A stretch of DNA of 64,000 nucleotides from Cephalopachus bancanus (Eukaryota > Chordata > Mammalia > Primates > Tarsiidae). The stretch is from NCBI GenBank assembly GCA_027257055.1, contig JAPVLO010000988.1, positions 124,001 through 188,000 on the forward strand, written 5' to 3'. Shown one piece after another: positions 37,301 through 47,029 of the stretch. Under the pieces are notes generated by a model. The model did not search any database and was not told the DNA's origin. It saw only the letters and a program-made list of their open reading frames with translations. Both the position numbers and the translations under genes were made by a program. Each line of letters begins with the position of its first letter. The stretch's first letter is position 1.

Positions 37301-37784
37301 TGTGTGTATACATATACCCTCAAAACCTATATCACATTCATAAAACACTCAAAAAATGAGGAATTACGTGTTCATAGAACGGTATCTCTGCTTGACAAAA
37401 CTTCAGAAAAGCTGTTTTTGAAACTAATTGTAAATTCAAGAAAATGATCACCAGTGGACATCATCATCCTTACTGGCAAGGAAGTTGCTAATGCTGTCAT
37501 TTCTGTCTATACTGCAATTCTGGGTTGCTACGTTTTGGCTGGTAATTGTTGAATTATTATTTTCTTCATTCCAATCATTTCTAAACTATACAATATTTCT
37601 GTTATTTTAGTATTTGTAACATGCTCTGATGAAAAAAGCCACAGAGGGAAAGTATAAATTTATGTAAAAAGGTTTGGCTGCCTAGCTCTAGGGAAACGGT
37701 AATCTGCATGTTCATACACATTTGACCTCTTAATAAAATCAGGAGTCAGTAGTGTCCAATAATGACCTAGCTTTTATGGCAACT

Positions 37785-37960
37785 GCCTAGGCTCAAATCT
37801 TAGTTTCATTATTTACTGGCAATATGACTGTCATAAATTGCTAACCCCTTTTCCTATTCTCAGTTTTCCATTCTGTAAAATAAACATGCTAATGTAGCAT
37901 CGACCTAATGAGGTCATTGGAAATAGATGAGCTAATGCTTTAAAAGTATTTAAATAATAT
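37785..37960 (+). mobile_element. MIR SINE, sense
   Basis: GGCTCAAATCTTAGTTTCATTATTTACTGGCAATATGACTG, then CTCAGTTTTCCATTCTGTAAAATAAACATGCTAATGTAGC and 'gaggtcattggaaatagatgagctaatgc' match sense MIR in order. Confidence 0.8.
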
Positions 37961-37967
37961 TGTGTCA

Positions 37968-38503
37968 TGTTGGGACTCAGGCCATACCACCCCAAAATAT
38001 GGCTGTAGTAGACCAGATTATACCACACCAAAATATACTTCTTTAGCATATTTCAAGCTGGTTACTTTTGAGAAACTACAGACACAGGAATAGCTCTGAA
38101 AAGCTTCCCTTATTTCAATGAAAATTACATCTGTGAAAGAAATTTTTATTGTAAGAGGTATCTGTATCAGGAAGGGAGCTGCTCCAGACAACTTTTATCA
38201 CTTGAGAGACTTTTATCCGTATAACAAGGCAATCTTTATTAACCATACATTTCTCCCTTCACCCTCCCATAATTTGTCTCTTCCACCCCCCCGGAAACCC
38301 TAAATCTCTATTCCTTTCTGTAACTCAGGATGCTATATAAACTTCAAACATGTGGCCCTTTTTTGAGTCTTATATTTTGTAGGACTCCCATGTGTATGCA
38401 GATAATTAAAATGGTTTTTTCCCTTGTTAGTCTGTCTACTGTCAATTTAATTTGTAGCCCAAAGATCCTAGGATGGACGGATGCTATTTTTCCCTCCCTT
38501 ACA
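37968..38503 (+). mobile_element. ERV-type LTR
   Basis: Begins TGTTGGGACTCAGGCCATACC and ends TCCCTCCCTTACA. TATA-like GATGCTATATAAAC (38328-38341), polyadenylation area GATAATTAAAATGG (38400-38413) and U5 with 'ttgttagtctgtctactgtcaatttaatttgtagccc'. U5 closely parallels that of the LTR ending at 39265, so they are related families. I find no matching short duplication at its ends (GTCA versus ATTA). Confidence 0.65.
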
Positions 38504-38664
38504 ATTACAACAGACTTGAACCCATTGCAACCATTCTTTATAGAACAAAATGTTTTGCAAGCTAGTACCACTGTTCTGCTTTTTTGTACATTCTTTAATG
38601 CAGAAAAATTCTAGTAAGACAAAATAATGTAGGCAGACACTATAAATAAACACTCTTATAATAT

Positions 38665-39265
38665 TGTTGGTGCTCAGAAAATTCTATTCCAAGGTATAGT
38701 TCTTTGACACGCTGAGTACTTTGAACTAAAGAAGCAGCCTCAAACCAAGGCCTCCCTGACCTCTTCTGGTCCCTCTGTCTCCTGCCCTTCTACCTCCACC
38801 AAAGCACAGAGAGGGGCTTTCTTTGAAGTCCCCTTATTGAACTAAGAAAAATTTCCTCCAGAAGGAATGCAATTGTTTTGCCCCTCTCCCTCTTATAATC
38901 TCATTAAACATAGAAGATTAACTAGCAGGAAAGAAGACTAAAGTTGACACCACACCCAGAACCCAGATGAACTTTGTCCTAAGCCATTGTCTGTTCTTTG
39001 GGCCCATTCATCTCCCCTATAAACCACTTATTCTTTCTTTAAGATCACATACATCCCCCACTTCCTTTTCTCTATAAAAAAGGTATTTAAGTTTCAACCA
39101 TCTGGCCCTTCTTTGAGTTTCATACTTTGTGTGGATTCTGTGCACTTGTGTGATAATAAATTTGCATGCCTTTTCTTCTATTCATCTGTCTATTGTCAGT
39201 TTGTTTTATAGACTCAAATTTTTGAACCTTCAGGGGGTGAAAGGAAATTTCCTTTCACCCTTACA
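38665..39265 (+). mobile_element. Solo ERV-type LTR with 4-bp target duplication
   Basis: 601 bp from TGTTGGTGCTCAG to ...CACCCTTACA (TG...CA), flanked by ATAT at 38661-38664 and 39266-39269. TATA-like CTCTATAAAAAAGG (39070-39083), AATAAA at 39156-39161 and a U5 similar to the neighbouring LTR. The 4-bp repeat fits class I (gammaretrovirus-like) integration. The exact subfamily is not known to me. No internal viral genes. Confidence 0.72.
39235..39260. repeat. 26-bp perfect palindrome at the LTR 3' end
   Basis: GGGTGAAAGGAAA immediately followed by its exact reverse complement TTTCCTTTCACCC, with no spacer, 5 bp inside the LTR terminus. Confidence 0.97.
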
Positions 39266-39269
39266 ATAT

Positions 39270-40110
39270 CAAGTAAGTACATCTGTGACTTTAAATAAAA
39301 ATGCAAGTTTTTATTGCAAGCTTATTATCTTTTTGGATGAAAAAGTTTGACATCGTGTCACCTTTAAAAATTAGTAATAAGTATCTTTCGTTTGGTTGCA
39401 GAGTGGGAACAGGCAGATTTGAAGCTGAACTCTGAATACAAAAGAGGTGAAAGGAGTCTGAAAATTAATACTCAGAGCAGAGGCAGGTGAGGAAACGTGA
39501 TTAAGTATGAAGGCAAATAACAATTTGGATTAAAAAAAATCTCACTAAGAGAAAAAAACTGATTTTGAGTGTTTTCACAATCCCTTAAAAACTAATCCTA
39601 AAAGTATTTAGATTGTGGGAATTAAAGTTTTGTGAGAATAGTCAAAGTTAGTTAATATCGATTTGATTTAAATCACTACAACTCAAAATCATTTTATCAC
39701 AAATGAGATAAATATGTCTGGTTTATATTTATTAGCAGAAAATTCTTTCATGTGTATGTTTTAAAAGCACTTAGGTTAAATGTTATATATTGTTCAAATA
39801 TCAGCTCTATTTTAAAAGTAAATTCTTAAAGAAGCAGTGCATTAACTTATGTGGTTTAGCCTTTCAAGGTTCCCCAAATAGCAAAGCAATGTCATGGACA
39901 AATGGGAGCAAACATTTCAAATTGTAGCATTAAACTGACTGTGGGAAAATGCTTCCACTTGGTTGATGTCATTTTTAGTTCATGGAAGATTGTGCTACTT
40001 ATGACAAAGTACTATTTAAAATTATTATTTTTTAAATCCCACCTTGAACAAGTAGGTGTAATATTACGCCTTGATCGTGTTAAATGCAAAGTCATTCCAT
40101 TAAAATTATT
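39270..40110. other. No recognisable feature
   Basis: AT-rich. No gene or nameable repeat. Confidence 0.5.
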
Positions 40111-41403
40111 GAATATCTGAGTTGCTATTGTGAATAGTGTTGCAATAAACATGCATGTCCAGGTGTCTTTTGGTACATGTCTCTCTGGGTATATTCCCAG
40201 AAGAGGGTTTGCTGGATTGTATGGAAGTTCACTTTTTAGTTCTGTGAGGAATCACCACACTGCTTTCCACAAAGGCCTGAACTAGCTTACATTCTCACCA
40301 ACAGTGTAGAAGCATTCCCTTTTCTCTGTAGCCGTGTCAGCACCTGTTGTTTTTTCACATTTTAATGATAGCCATCCTTACCGGTGTTAGGTGGTATCTC
40401 ATTGTAGTTTTGATTTGTATTTCTCTGATGATTCTTGAGGCTGAGCATTTTTTCATGTGTTTTTTGGCTACTTGGATGTCTTCCATTGAGAACTGTTTGT
40501 TCATGTCTTTTGCCCACTTTTTAATGGGGTTGTTTGTTTAATTCCATTCAATTTGCTTTAGTTCCTTGTAGATCCTGGATGTTAGGCCTTTGTCAGATTC
40601 ATACCCTGCAGATATTTTTTCCCCATTCTGTGGATTGTCTCTTTACTCTCTTGATCTTTTTTTTTTTTTCTGTGCAAAACTTTTCAGGTCCCACCTGGTA
40701 ATCTTAGCTTTTGTTGCATTCACTTTTGAGAACTTGGCCATGAACTCATTGCTTACGTCAATATCCAGAAGGATGTTCCTTATGTTATCTTCTAAGATTC
40801 TTATAGTTTGAGGTATCATATTAAGTGCTTGATGCATTTTGAGTTAATTTTTGTATATGCTAACAGGTAGGCATCCAGTTTCATTCTTCTACATGTGGTT
40901 AGCTAGTTTTACCAGCACCATTTGCTATATATGGTTTCCTTTCCCCAATGTTTGTTTTAGATGGCTTTTTTGAAGATGAGTTGGTTGAAGGACCATGGAA
41001 AGTGAACTGTATAAAGAAAATGTGGTACACATACACTATAGAATCTTATGCAGCCATAAATAAGAACAAAATCATGGCCCTTGCAGCAATGCATATGCAG
41101 CTGGAAACCATCACACTAAGCAAACTATCATAGAAACAAACAACTGAATACCACATGTTCTCACTCATAAGCAGGCCCTGATCACTGGTCACACGAGCAC
41201 AAGGGTAGGATTAGCAGACACTGGACACTGCTAGGGGAGGGAGGGAGAGAGGGAAGAAGACAGAAGGGGGGCACATGGCAACACATTGGGTACCCGGTCC
41301 ACTATCAAGGGATGAGAGGGCCAGCTAGAAGGGAATATCACCTGCATGCAATTTACTTATGTAGTAAATCCACACTTGTACCCCACAACTATAAAATTTT
41401 TAA
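40111..41403 (+). mobile_element. L1 LINE, 5'-truncated with 5' inversion (twin priming)
   Basis: Two opposed L1 segments make one insertion. 40111-40989 is antisense ORF2 (e.g. 'gctattgtgaatagtgttgcaataaacatgcatg', 'gtgttaggtggtatctcattgtagttttgatttgtatttc', 'gatcctggatgttaggcctttgtcagattc', 'tttttgaagatgagttggttga'). 40990-41403 is sense: ORF2 end and 3' UTR ('aaagaaaatgtggtacacatacactatagaatc', 'catgttctcactcataagcagg', 'gcatgcaatttacttatgtag', A-rich tail). The outer end of the inverted part and the start of the sense part fall within about 10-20 bp of each other on L1. Candidate 9-bp direct repeat AAAATTATT at 40102-40110 and 41404-41412. Coding frames are broken. Confidence 0.85.
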
Positions 41404-41605
41404 AAAATTATTTGTATGTACAGATATCTAAGCAAGTGAAATAAACTTGCACAGAGAGTAGAGACAGGGTACCCTTATTCTAAAGCACTCACTTTTTTAA
41501 ATGCTGACAATTTTAGAAGACTGATGTTTCTGAGCTTTAAAATCACAAACTCAAGTTGCTAGTGTAGTGGTTAAAGAAAATAAAATTTATGGTTCATCTG
41601 TCTTT

Positions 41606-41746
41606 AACACATCATATACATATACTGGATAAGGTCAAGAAATAAACAGATTTGTTTTCAAAAAGTCTCCTAAAATTTTTAAAAGTTAAATAATTTATCA
41701 TATTACAAAAATAATATAACACAAGTATTAATAAAACATTTTTTTT
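41606..41746 (+). repeat. Left copy of ~140-bp direct repeat flanking an L1
   Basis: From AACACATCATATACATATACTGGATAAGGTCAAG to AACACAAGTATTAATAAAACATTTTTT. The same text, about 90% alike, recurs at 43585-43720 after the L1. Confidence 0.9.
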
Positions 41747-43584
41747 CTTCTGTCTCCTAAATTTTCTTTTTAAAAAATTTAAATTTTTTTTTATTTTAAA
41801 GATGGGGTTATAATTCAGGGTTAGGTATACAAATGTTCATTATGCAGGTACCCTTGTTGATGAGGTGTGCTCCCCTCCCCTTGCAGATTCCCACTACTGC
41901 CAATTCTTTTCTTATAGTATTATGATAATTGTTCAAGGTTCACATATGAATGAGAACATGTGATACTCAGTTCTTTGTTTCTGTGATAGATCACTCAGTA
42001 TTATAGACTCTAAGTCCATTCAAGTTGCTGTGAAGTTCATAATTTTGTCCTTCTTTATGACTGCGTAATATTCCATCGTGTATATTTACCACATTTTTTT
42101 TAATCCAATCCTCTTTCCATGGGCAGCACAGTTGGTTCCACATTTTTGCTATTGTGAATAGTGCTGCAATAAACATGCATGTGTAGGTATCTTTTTCGCA
42201 GAGTGGTTTGAGTTCCTCCGGGTATATTGCCACTGGGGGGATTGCAGGGTCGTAGGGAAGGTCGATTTTTAGATATTTTAGGAATCGCCAAACTGTTTTC
42301 CACAGAGGTTGTATTAGTTTACACTCCCACCCACAGTGTAAAAGTGTTCGCTTTTTCCCACATCCTCTCCAGCATCTGTTGTTTTTTGAGTTATTGGTGA
42401 TGACCATCCTGAATGGAGCTGGGAGATATCTCATGTGTGGTTTTAATTTGCATTTCTTTGATGACCAGTGACGCTGAGCATTTTTTCATGCATCTGTTGG
42501 CTGCTTGTATGTCTTTTGAGAAGTGTCTATTCATATGTTTTACCCTCTTTGTAATGGGCTGTTTGTTGTTTTCTTTTCAGCACATTTGAGTTCCTTGTTG
42601 ATCCTAGATGTTAGGCCTTTGTCAGACATACAGTTGGCAAATATTTTTTTTCCCAGTCTGTGGGCTGTCTCCCCACTCTCTTGATGCTTTCTTTGACTTT
42701 GCAGAAACTTGTCAGTTTGAAGAGGTCCCACTTGTCTATGTTATCTCTTATGGCATAGGCACTTGGGTTTTGATCAGGAATTGGTTGCCAGTTTCGATTT
42801 CCATAATGGTGTCTCCTGCATTTTCTAAGGTTCTTATAGTTTGAAGTTTCGCATTTAGGTCTTTGATCCATTTAGAGTTGTCTTTCGTTTGTAATGATAG
42901 GCAGGGATCCTGTTTCAATCTTCAGCACCATTTACTGAATGGGTTCTCCTCTCCCCAGTGGTTGGTGGTGGAGGCTTTGTTGAAGATGAGCTGGTTGAGA
43001 AATTGAAGCTTTTCTTCTGGAATCTCTATCCTGTTCCATCAGTCTATATGCCTGTTTTTGTACCAATACCAGACTGTTTTGATTATTGTAGCTTTATAAT
43101 AAAATTTAAAGTCTGGAAGTGTGATATCTCCTGCTTTTTGTTTGTTTGTTTGTTTTGCTGATGGTTGTTTTGGCTATTCATGGTCATTTATGTTTCTATA
43201 TGAATTTCTGTATTGTCATTTCCAGGTTTGAGAAGAATGCTGCTGGTAATTTAATGGGTATTGCGTTAAATCTGTAGATTGTCTTTGGTAGGATGGACAT
43301 CTTAACAATGTTGATTCTTCCTACCCATGAGCATGGAATATTTTTCCGTTTGTTTGTTTCATCTTTGATTTCTTTGAGCAGTGTTTTGTAGTTTTTGTTG
43401 TAAAGGTCTTTCATGTCTCTGGTTAGGAAGATGCCAAGGTATTTCATTTTTTGTGTGTGTGTCATTTGTGAATGGGATTGTGCCTTTTATTTTGGTTTCT
43501 ATTTATTTATTGTTGGTGTATAGAAATGCTACTGTCTTTTGCACATCTATTTTATACCCTGAGATTTTGCCAAAGTCCTTTATC
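41747..43584 (-). mobile_element. L1 LINE, 5'-truncated, antisense
   Basis: About 1.84 kb covering the last part of ORF2 and the 3' UTR. Minus-strand ORF2 pieces in order: [20 protein letters not shown] (43196-43450), then the [19 protein letters not shown] segment, [17 protein letters not shown] with [18 protein letters not shown] (42611-42871), and the C-terminal zinc-finger-type region CWRGCGKKRTLLHCGWECK followed by [23 protein letters not shown] (about 42220-42380) to RVYNTE. Frames change between pieces, so it is inactive. The A tail is on the left (T-rich 41738-41800). Flanked by the ~140-bp direct repeats. Confidence 0.93.
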
Positions 43585-43720
43585 AACACATCATATAAAT
43601 ATACTGTGTAAGGTCAAGGCATAAACAGATTTTTTTAAAACGTCTCCTAAAATTTTTAAAAGTTCAATTATATTACATATTGAAAAAATAAATAACACAA
43701 GTATTAATAAAACATTTTTT
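43585..43720 (+). repeat. Right copy of ~140-bp direct repeat flanking an L1
   Basis: AACACATCATATAAATATACTGTGTAAGGTCAAGGCATAAACAG ... CAAGTATTAATAAAACATTTTTT, matching 41606-41746 with scattered substitutions and small gaps. Confidence 0.9.
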
Positions 43721-43835
43721 AAATCACTAGTAAATAAGCACAGTAAACTGAGTTATATTTACCTATTATTTTTAGAACGTGTCTATGGACATACATATTT
43801 TTTAACAGGTTCATTGAAAAAATTTTCAGTAGCAG

Positions 43836-44305
43836 GCTATATAATGATCCCCAATGATGTTTAATTCATATTCATTGTAATCCACAAATATTGTCTTATG
43901 TGGCTAATACATTGCAAATGATTAAGTTAAAATATTAGAGAGATAAATTATCCTCAATTATTTGGAAAGGGGCCTTAAATACAATCACAGGTATCTTTAT
44001 ACGAAGAAACCAGAAAAAGATTTGATGGCTGATAGAAGATGAAAAGACAATATGGTCATTGAGGCAAGAGATTGGAGTAGCCACAAGCCAAAAATTGCCT
44101 ACAACCATTAGAAGCTAAAAGAAGCAAAAAGTGAATTCTTTCTTAGAGCCTCTGAAAACAGTGCAGCCCTGCCAATACATGACTTTATACCAGTAAAAAT
44201 GATTTCTGACTTCAAGCGTCCAGAACTGTAAGAAAATGCATTTACGTTGTTTTAAACGACTCAGTTTGTGATTACTTGTATAGCAGCAATGAGAAATGAC
44301 AAAAA
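43836..44305 (+). mobile_element. MLT1-type LTR (ERVL-MaLR)
   Basis: The 3' half is distinctive: GGAAAGGGGCCTTAAATACAATCACAGGTATCTTTATACGAAG, 'gaggcaagagattggagtagccacaagcc', 'acaaccattagaagctaaaagaagc', 'tctgacttcaagcgtccagaactgtaagaaaatgcatttacgttgttttaaacgactcagtttgtgattacttgtatagcagc'. The 5' half is worn and its limit approximate. Confidence 0.72.
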
Positions 44306-44698
44306 TTATCTTACCACACAATTGATTCATTTAAAATGTGTAATTCTATGACTTTTAGTATATTCTCAGAGTTGTGCCTCTGTCACTACAATAAATTTTA
44401 GAACATACACACATAAATTTTAGCGAAGGCTCAGGTTCACAGCAAAACTGAGTGGAGGGTACAAAGATTTTTTTATATACTCTCAGCTCCTACATATGCA
44501 CAGCTCTCCACACTATCAAAACTCTGCACCAGAATGGTGCATTCATTATAATTGACATACCTGCACTGACATATCATTATCATAGTTTTCACTGGAGTTC
44601 AATTTTGGTGTTGTACATTCTATGGGTTTAGACTAATTTATAATAACCATTAAAGTATCACACAGAATATTTTCACAGCCATAAAAAAACAACCATGT

Positions 44699-44996
44699 AG
44701 CTGGGCGTGGTGGCTCATGCCTGTAATCTCAGCACTTTGGGAGCCGGAAGTGAGAGGATTGCCTGAGCCCACGGTTTCAAGACCAGCCTGGGCAACATGG
44801 TGAGACCTCATCTCTACAATAAATCAAAAAATTAGCCTGACGTGGTGATGCATGCCTGTAGTTCCACCTACCTGGAAGGTTGAGGCAGAAGAATCACCTG
44901 AGCCCAGCAGGTCGAGGCTGCGGTGGCCATGAGCATGCCACTGCGCTCCAGCCTGGGTGACAGAGTAAGTCTCCAATTAAAAAAAAATACAAAAAT
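44699..44996 (+). mobile_element. Alu SINE, intermediate type, inserted in L1M
   Basis: Sense Alu dimer with 13-bp direct repeats AAAACAACCATGT (44686-44698) and AAAACAACTATGT (44997-45009). The right arm has GTGGCCATGAGCATGCCAC, an intermediate of the young hairpin. Confidence 0.95.
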
Positions 44997-45659
44997 AAAA
45001 CAACTATGTTCTGCTTATTCATCCCTTTCCCCACCAATGTCTGGCAACCACTGATCCTTTTACTATCTCCATAGTTTTACCTTTTCTAGGCTGTCATACA
45101 GTTGAAATCATATAGTGTGTAGCCTTTTCAGATTGGCTTCTTTCACTTAATAATATGCATATAAGGCTCCTCCATGTCTCGACAGCTCATTGCTTTTCAG
45201 TACCAAATAATATATTATTGTCTGGATTCACCTATACCTCTTCTGGACATCTTCTTTACTTCAAAATTTGGGCAATTATGAATATAATTACAGTAAACAT
45301 CTGTGCACAAAATTTTGTGTGTAGATGTGAGTTTTCAACTCCTTTGGGTAAATACCAAGGAGCCCAATTGCTGGATCATATGATGAGTACTCTTGTGTTT
45401 AGTTTTGTAAGAAATTGCCAAATTCTTCCAAAGTGGCTGTACCATTTTTCATTGCAACCATCAATGAATGAGATTTAAAATCTGTTGCTCAACATATCCA
45501 TCATCATCTGGTGTTGTCAGTATTTTGGCATTCTCATAGGTGTGTAGTGGTATCTCATTGTTTTAATTTGCAATTCTCTAATAATGTATGGTGTTGAGCA
45601 TCTTTTCATATGCCTATTTGCCATCTGTATATCCACTCATGATTTTCCCCATTTTTTTT

Positions 45660-45845
45660 CTAACAATCTTCTTTTAGAACAATAAAGTCCAGGGGAGAGT
45701 GCAAATGCAGTCTCTCACTACCACAACTTATGCAATCAAGTTTCCCACATTTGTGGCAATTGCAGGGATCAGCACATCCGGAGTGCAATGGATAAGCCTC
45801 TCCCTGGGAAAGCCACCTTCGTGATCATAGTATCTCCCTTGCCAG
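45660..45845 (-). pseudogene. RNU1 pseudogene: U1 snRNA retropseudogene with 3' box
   Basis: Minus strand 45845-45690 matches about 156 nt of the 164-nt U1 snRNA, which pairs with 5' splice sites in the spliceosome. Stem-loop I with the U1-70K-binding loop GATCACGAAG (45817-45826) and stem-loop II with the U1A-binding loop ATTGCACTCC (45780-45789) are unchanged. The Sm-site region is altered (AAGTTGTGG, 45721-45729). The first ~8 nt, containing the 5'-splice-site-pairing sequence, are lost. Beyond the mature 3' end it continues for about 30 nt and includes GTTCTAAAAGAAGA (45667-45680), which fits the snRNA 3' processing box (GTTT..AAARNNAGA), then an A8 run. Flanks GATTTTCCCCATTTTTT (45641-45657) and GATTTTGCCCATTTTTT (45845-45861) form a 17-bp target duplication with one mismatch. 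It sits inside an L1M and has no U1 promoter. Confidence 0.93.
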
Positions 45846-46245
45846 ATTTTGCCCATTTTTTAATCAGGTGGTTCATTTTCTTTAGATGCAAGAGTTCTTC
45901 TTAAATTGTGGATAATTATCCATCATGTGGTATGGGATTTTGCATATAATATCTACTAGTCTGTGGCTTGTCTTCTTATTCTTTTAACAATGTTACTTGC
46001 ATAGCAAAAGTTTGTAATTTTTACGAAGTCTAGATTATCAATTTCATAAATTGTGACTTTGGTGTTGTATCTAAAAAGTTGTTGCCACACCCAAGGTCAT
46101 TTAGGTTTTATCTGTCTTTGTCTTCTAGGAGTTTTATAGTTTTGTCCTTTATGTTTAGGTCAATGATTTTTCTCTGAGTTAATTTTTCTGAAGGATATAA
46201 GGTCTTTGTGTAGATTCAATTTTTTTGCATGTGGATGCCCAGTTG

Positions 46246-46427
46246 AAAAATAAAATTACTATATCATCCAGTAATCCCACTTTTGTTGTGTAGTTGAAAT
46301 AAATGAAATCAATATCTCAAAGAGATATCTGCACTCTTACGGTCATTGCAGCTCTATTTGCAATAGCCAAGACACGGAAACAACCTATAGATCCATCAGT
46401 GAATAAATGAGTAAAGACAACGTTATA

Positions 46428-46476
<49 letters not shown>

Positions 46477-46985
46477 GAACATTGTTCATCCATAAAAAAG
46501 AAGAAAATTATGACATTTGCAACACCATAGATGAACCTTTAGAGAATTATGTTATATAAATTGTCAGACATACCACATGATCTAACTTACATGTAGAATC
46601 TAAAAATTTGAACTTATGGAAACAGATAATGGAATAGTGATCACCAGATGGGGTAGGGGAAATGGGGAGATGCTGGTCAAAGGGTACACATTTTCAGTAT
46701 AAGAGGAATAACTTCTGGAGATCTAAAATGATTATGATTAACAAAAGTGTACAGCATATACTTGAAATTTGTTGAGAGAGATCTTAAATGTTCTCACCAA
46801 AAAATAATAAGAAGAATAATAAAGGGTAACTATGTGAAGTGATGGATGTGTGAGCTTACTTTCTTGATTTTGGTAATGACTTTACAGTATGTATGCATTT
46901 CAAATCATCACATTGTGCATGTTGAATTTATACAATTTTGTTAGTGAATTATACCTCAGTGAAGCTGGAGAAAAGAATTTCTAGG
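46246..46985 (+). mobile_element. L1M (L1MA-like) 3' end, sense
   Basis: AAAATTACTATATCATCCAGTAATCCCAC, 'cattgcagctctatttgcaatagccaagacacggaaacaacctatag', 'ttcatccataaaaaagaagaaaattatgacatttgcaacaccatagatgaacc', 'ggtcaaagggtacacattttcagt' and the 3' UTR end 'gtaactatgtgaagtgatggatgtg'. Opposite orientation to the L1M on its left and, because both contain 3' UTR, a separate insertion. Confidence 0.85.
46431..46474. repeat. (CA)n microsatellite
   Basis: About 21 CA units within the L1M element. Confidence 0.97.
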
Positions 46986-47029
46986 GAAACAAAGATACTA
47001 TTTTTCTAATACAATTTTAAAACATCAAA

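Larger units (their letters stand above)
44390..46245 (-). mobile_element. L1M LINE 3' UTR and ORF2 end, antisense
   Basis: Reads in reverse through the L1M 3' UTR (AATTTTAGCGAAGGCTCAGGTTCACAGCAAAACTGAG, 'aactctgcaccagaatggtgcattc', 'ttggtgttgtacattctatgggtttagac') and ORF2 end ('cttttcagattggcttctttcacttaataatatgcat', 'caactcctttgggtaaataccaaggagcccaattgctggatcatatg', 'ggtatctcattgttttaatttgcaattctc'). Interrupted by an Alu at 44699-44996 and a U1 pseudogene at 45660-45845. Confidence 0.85.

Noticed and set aside
37968..39265. Provirus with 5' and 3' LTRs
   Set aside because: Only about 160 bp separate the LTRs, there are no primer-binding or polypurine sites or viral genes between them, and the LTR U3 regions differ.
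46246..46985. Twin-priming pair with the antisense L1M at 44390-46245
   Set aside because: Both segments contain ORF2 end and 3' UTR, so they overlap on the L1 map and must be separate insertions.
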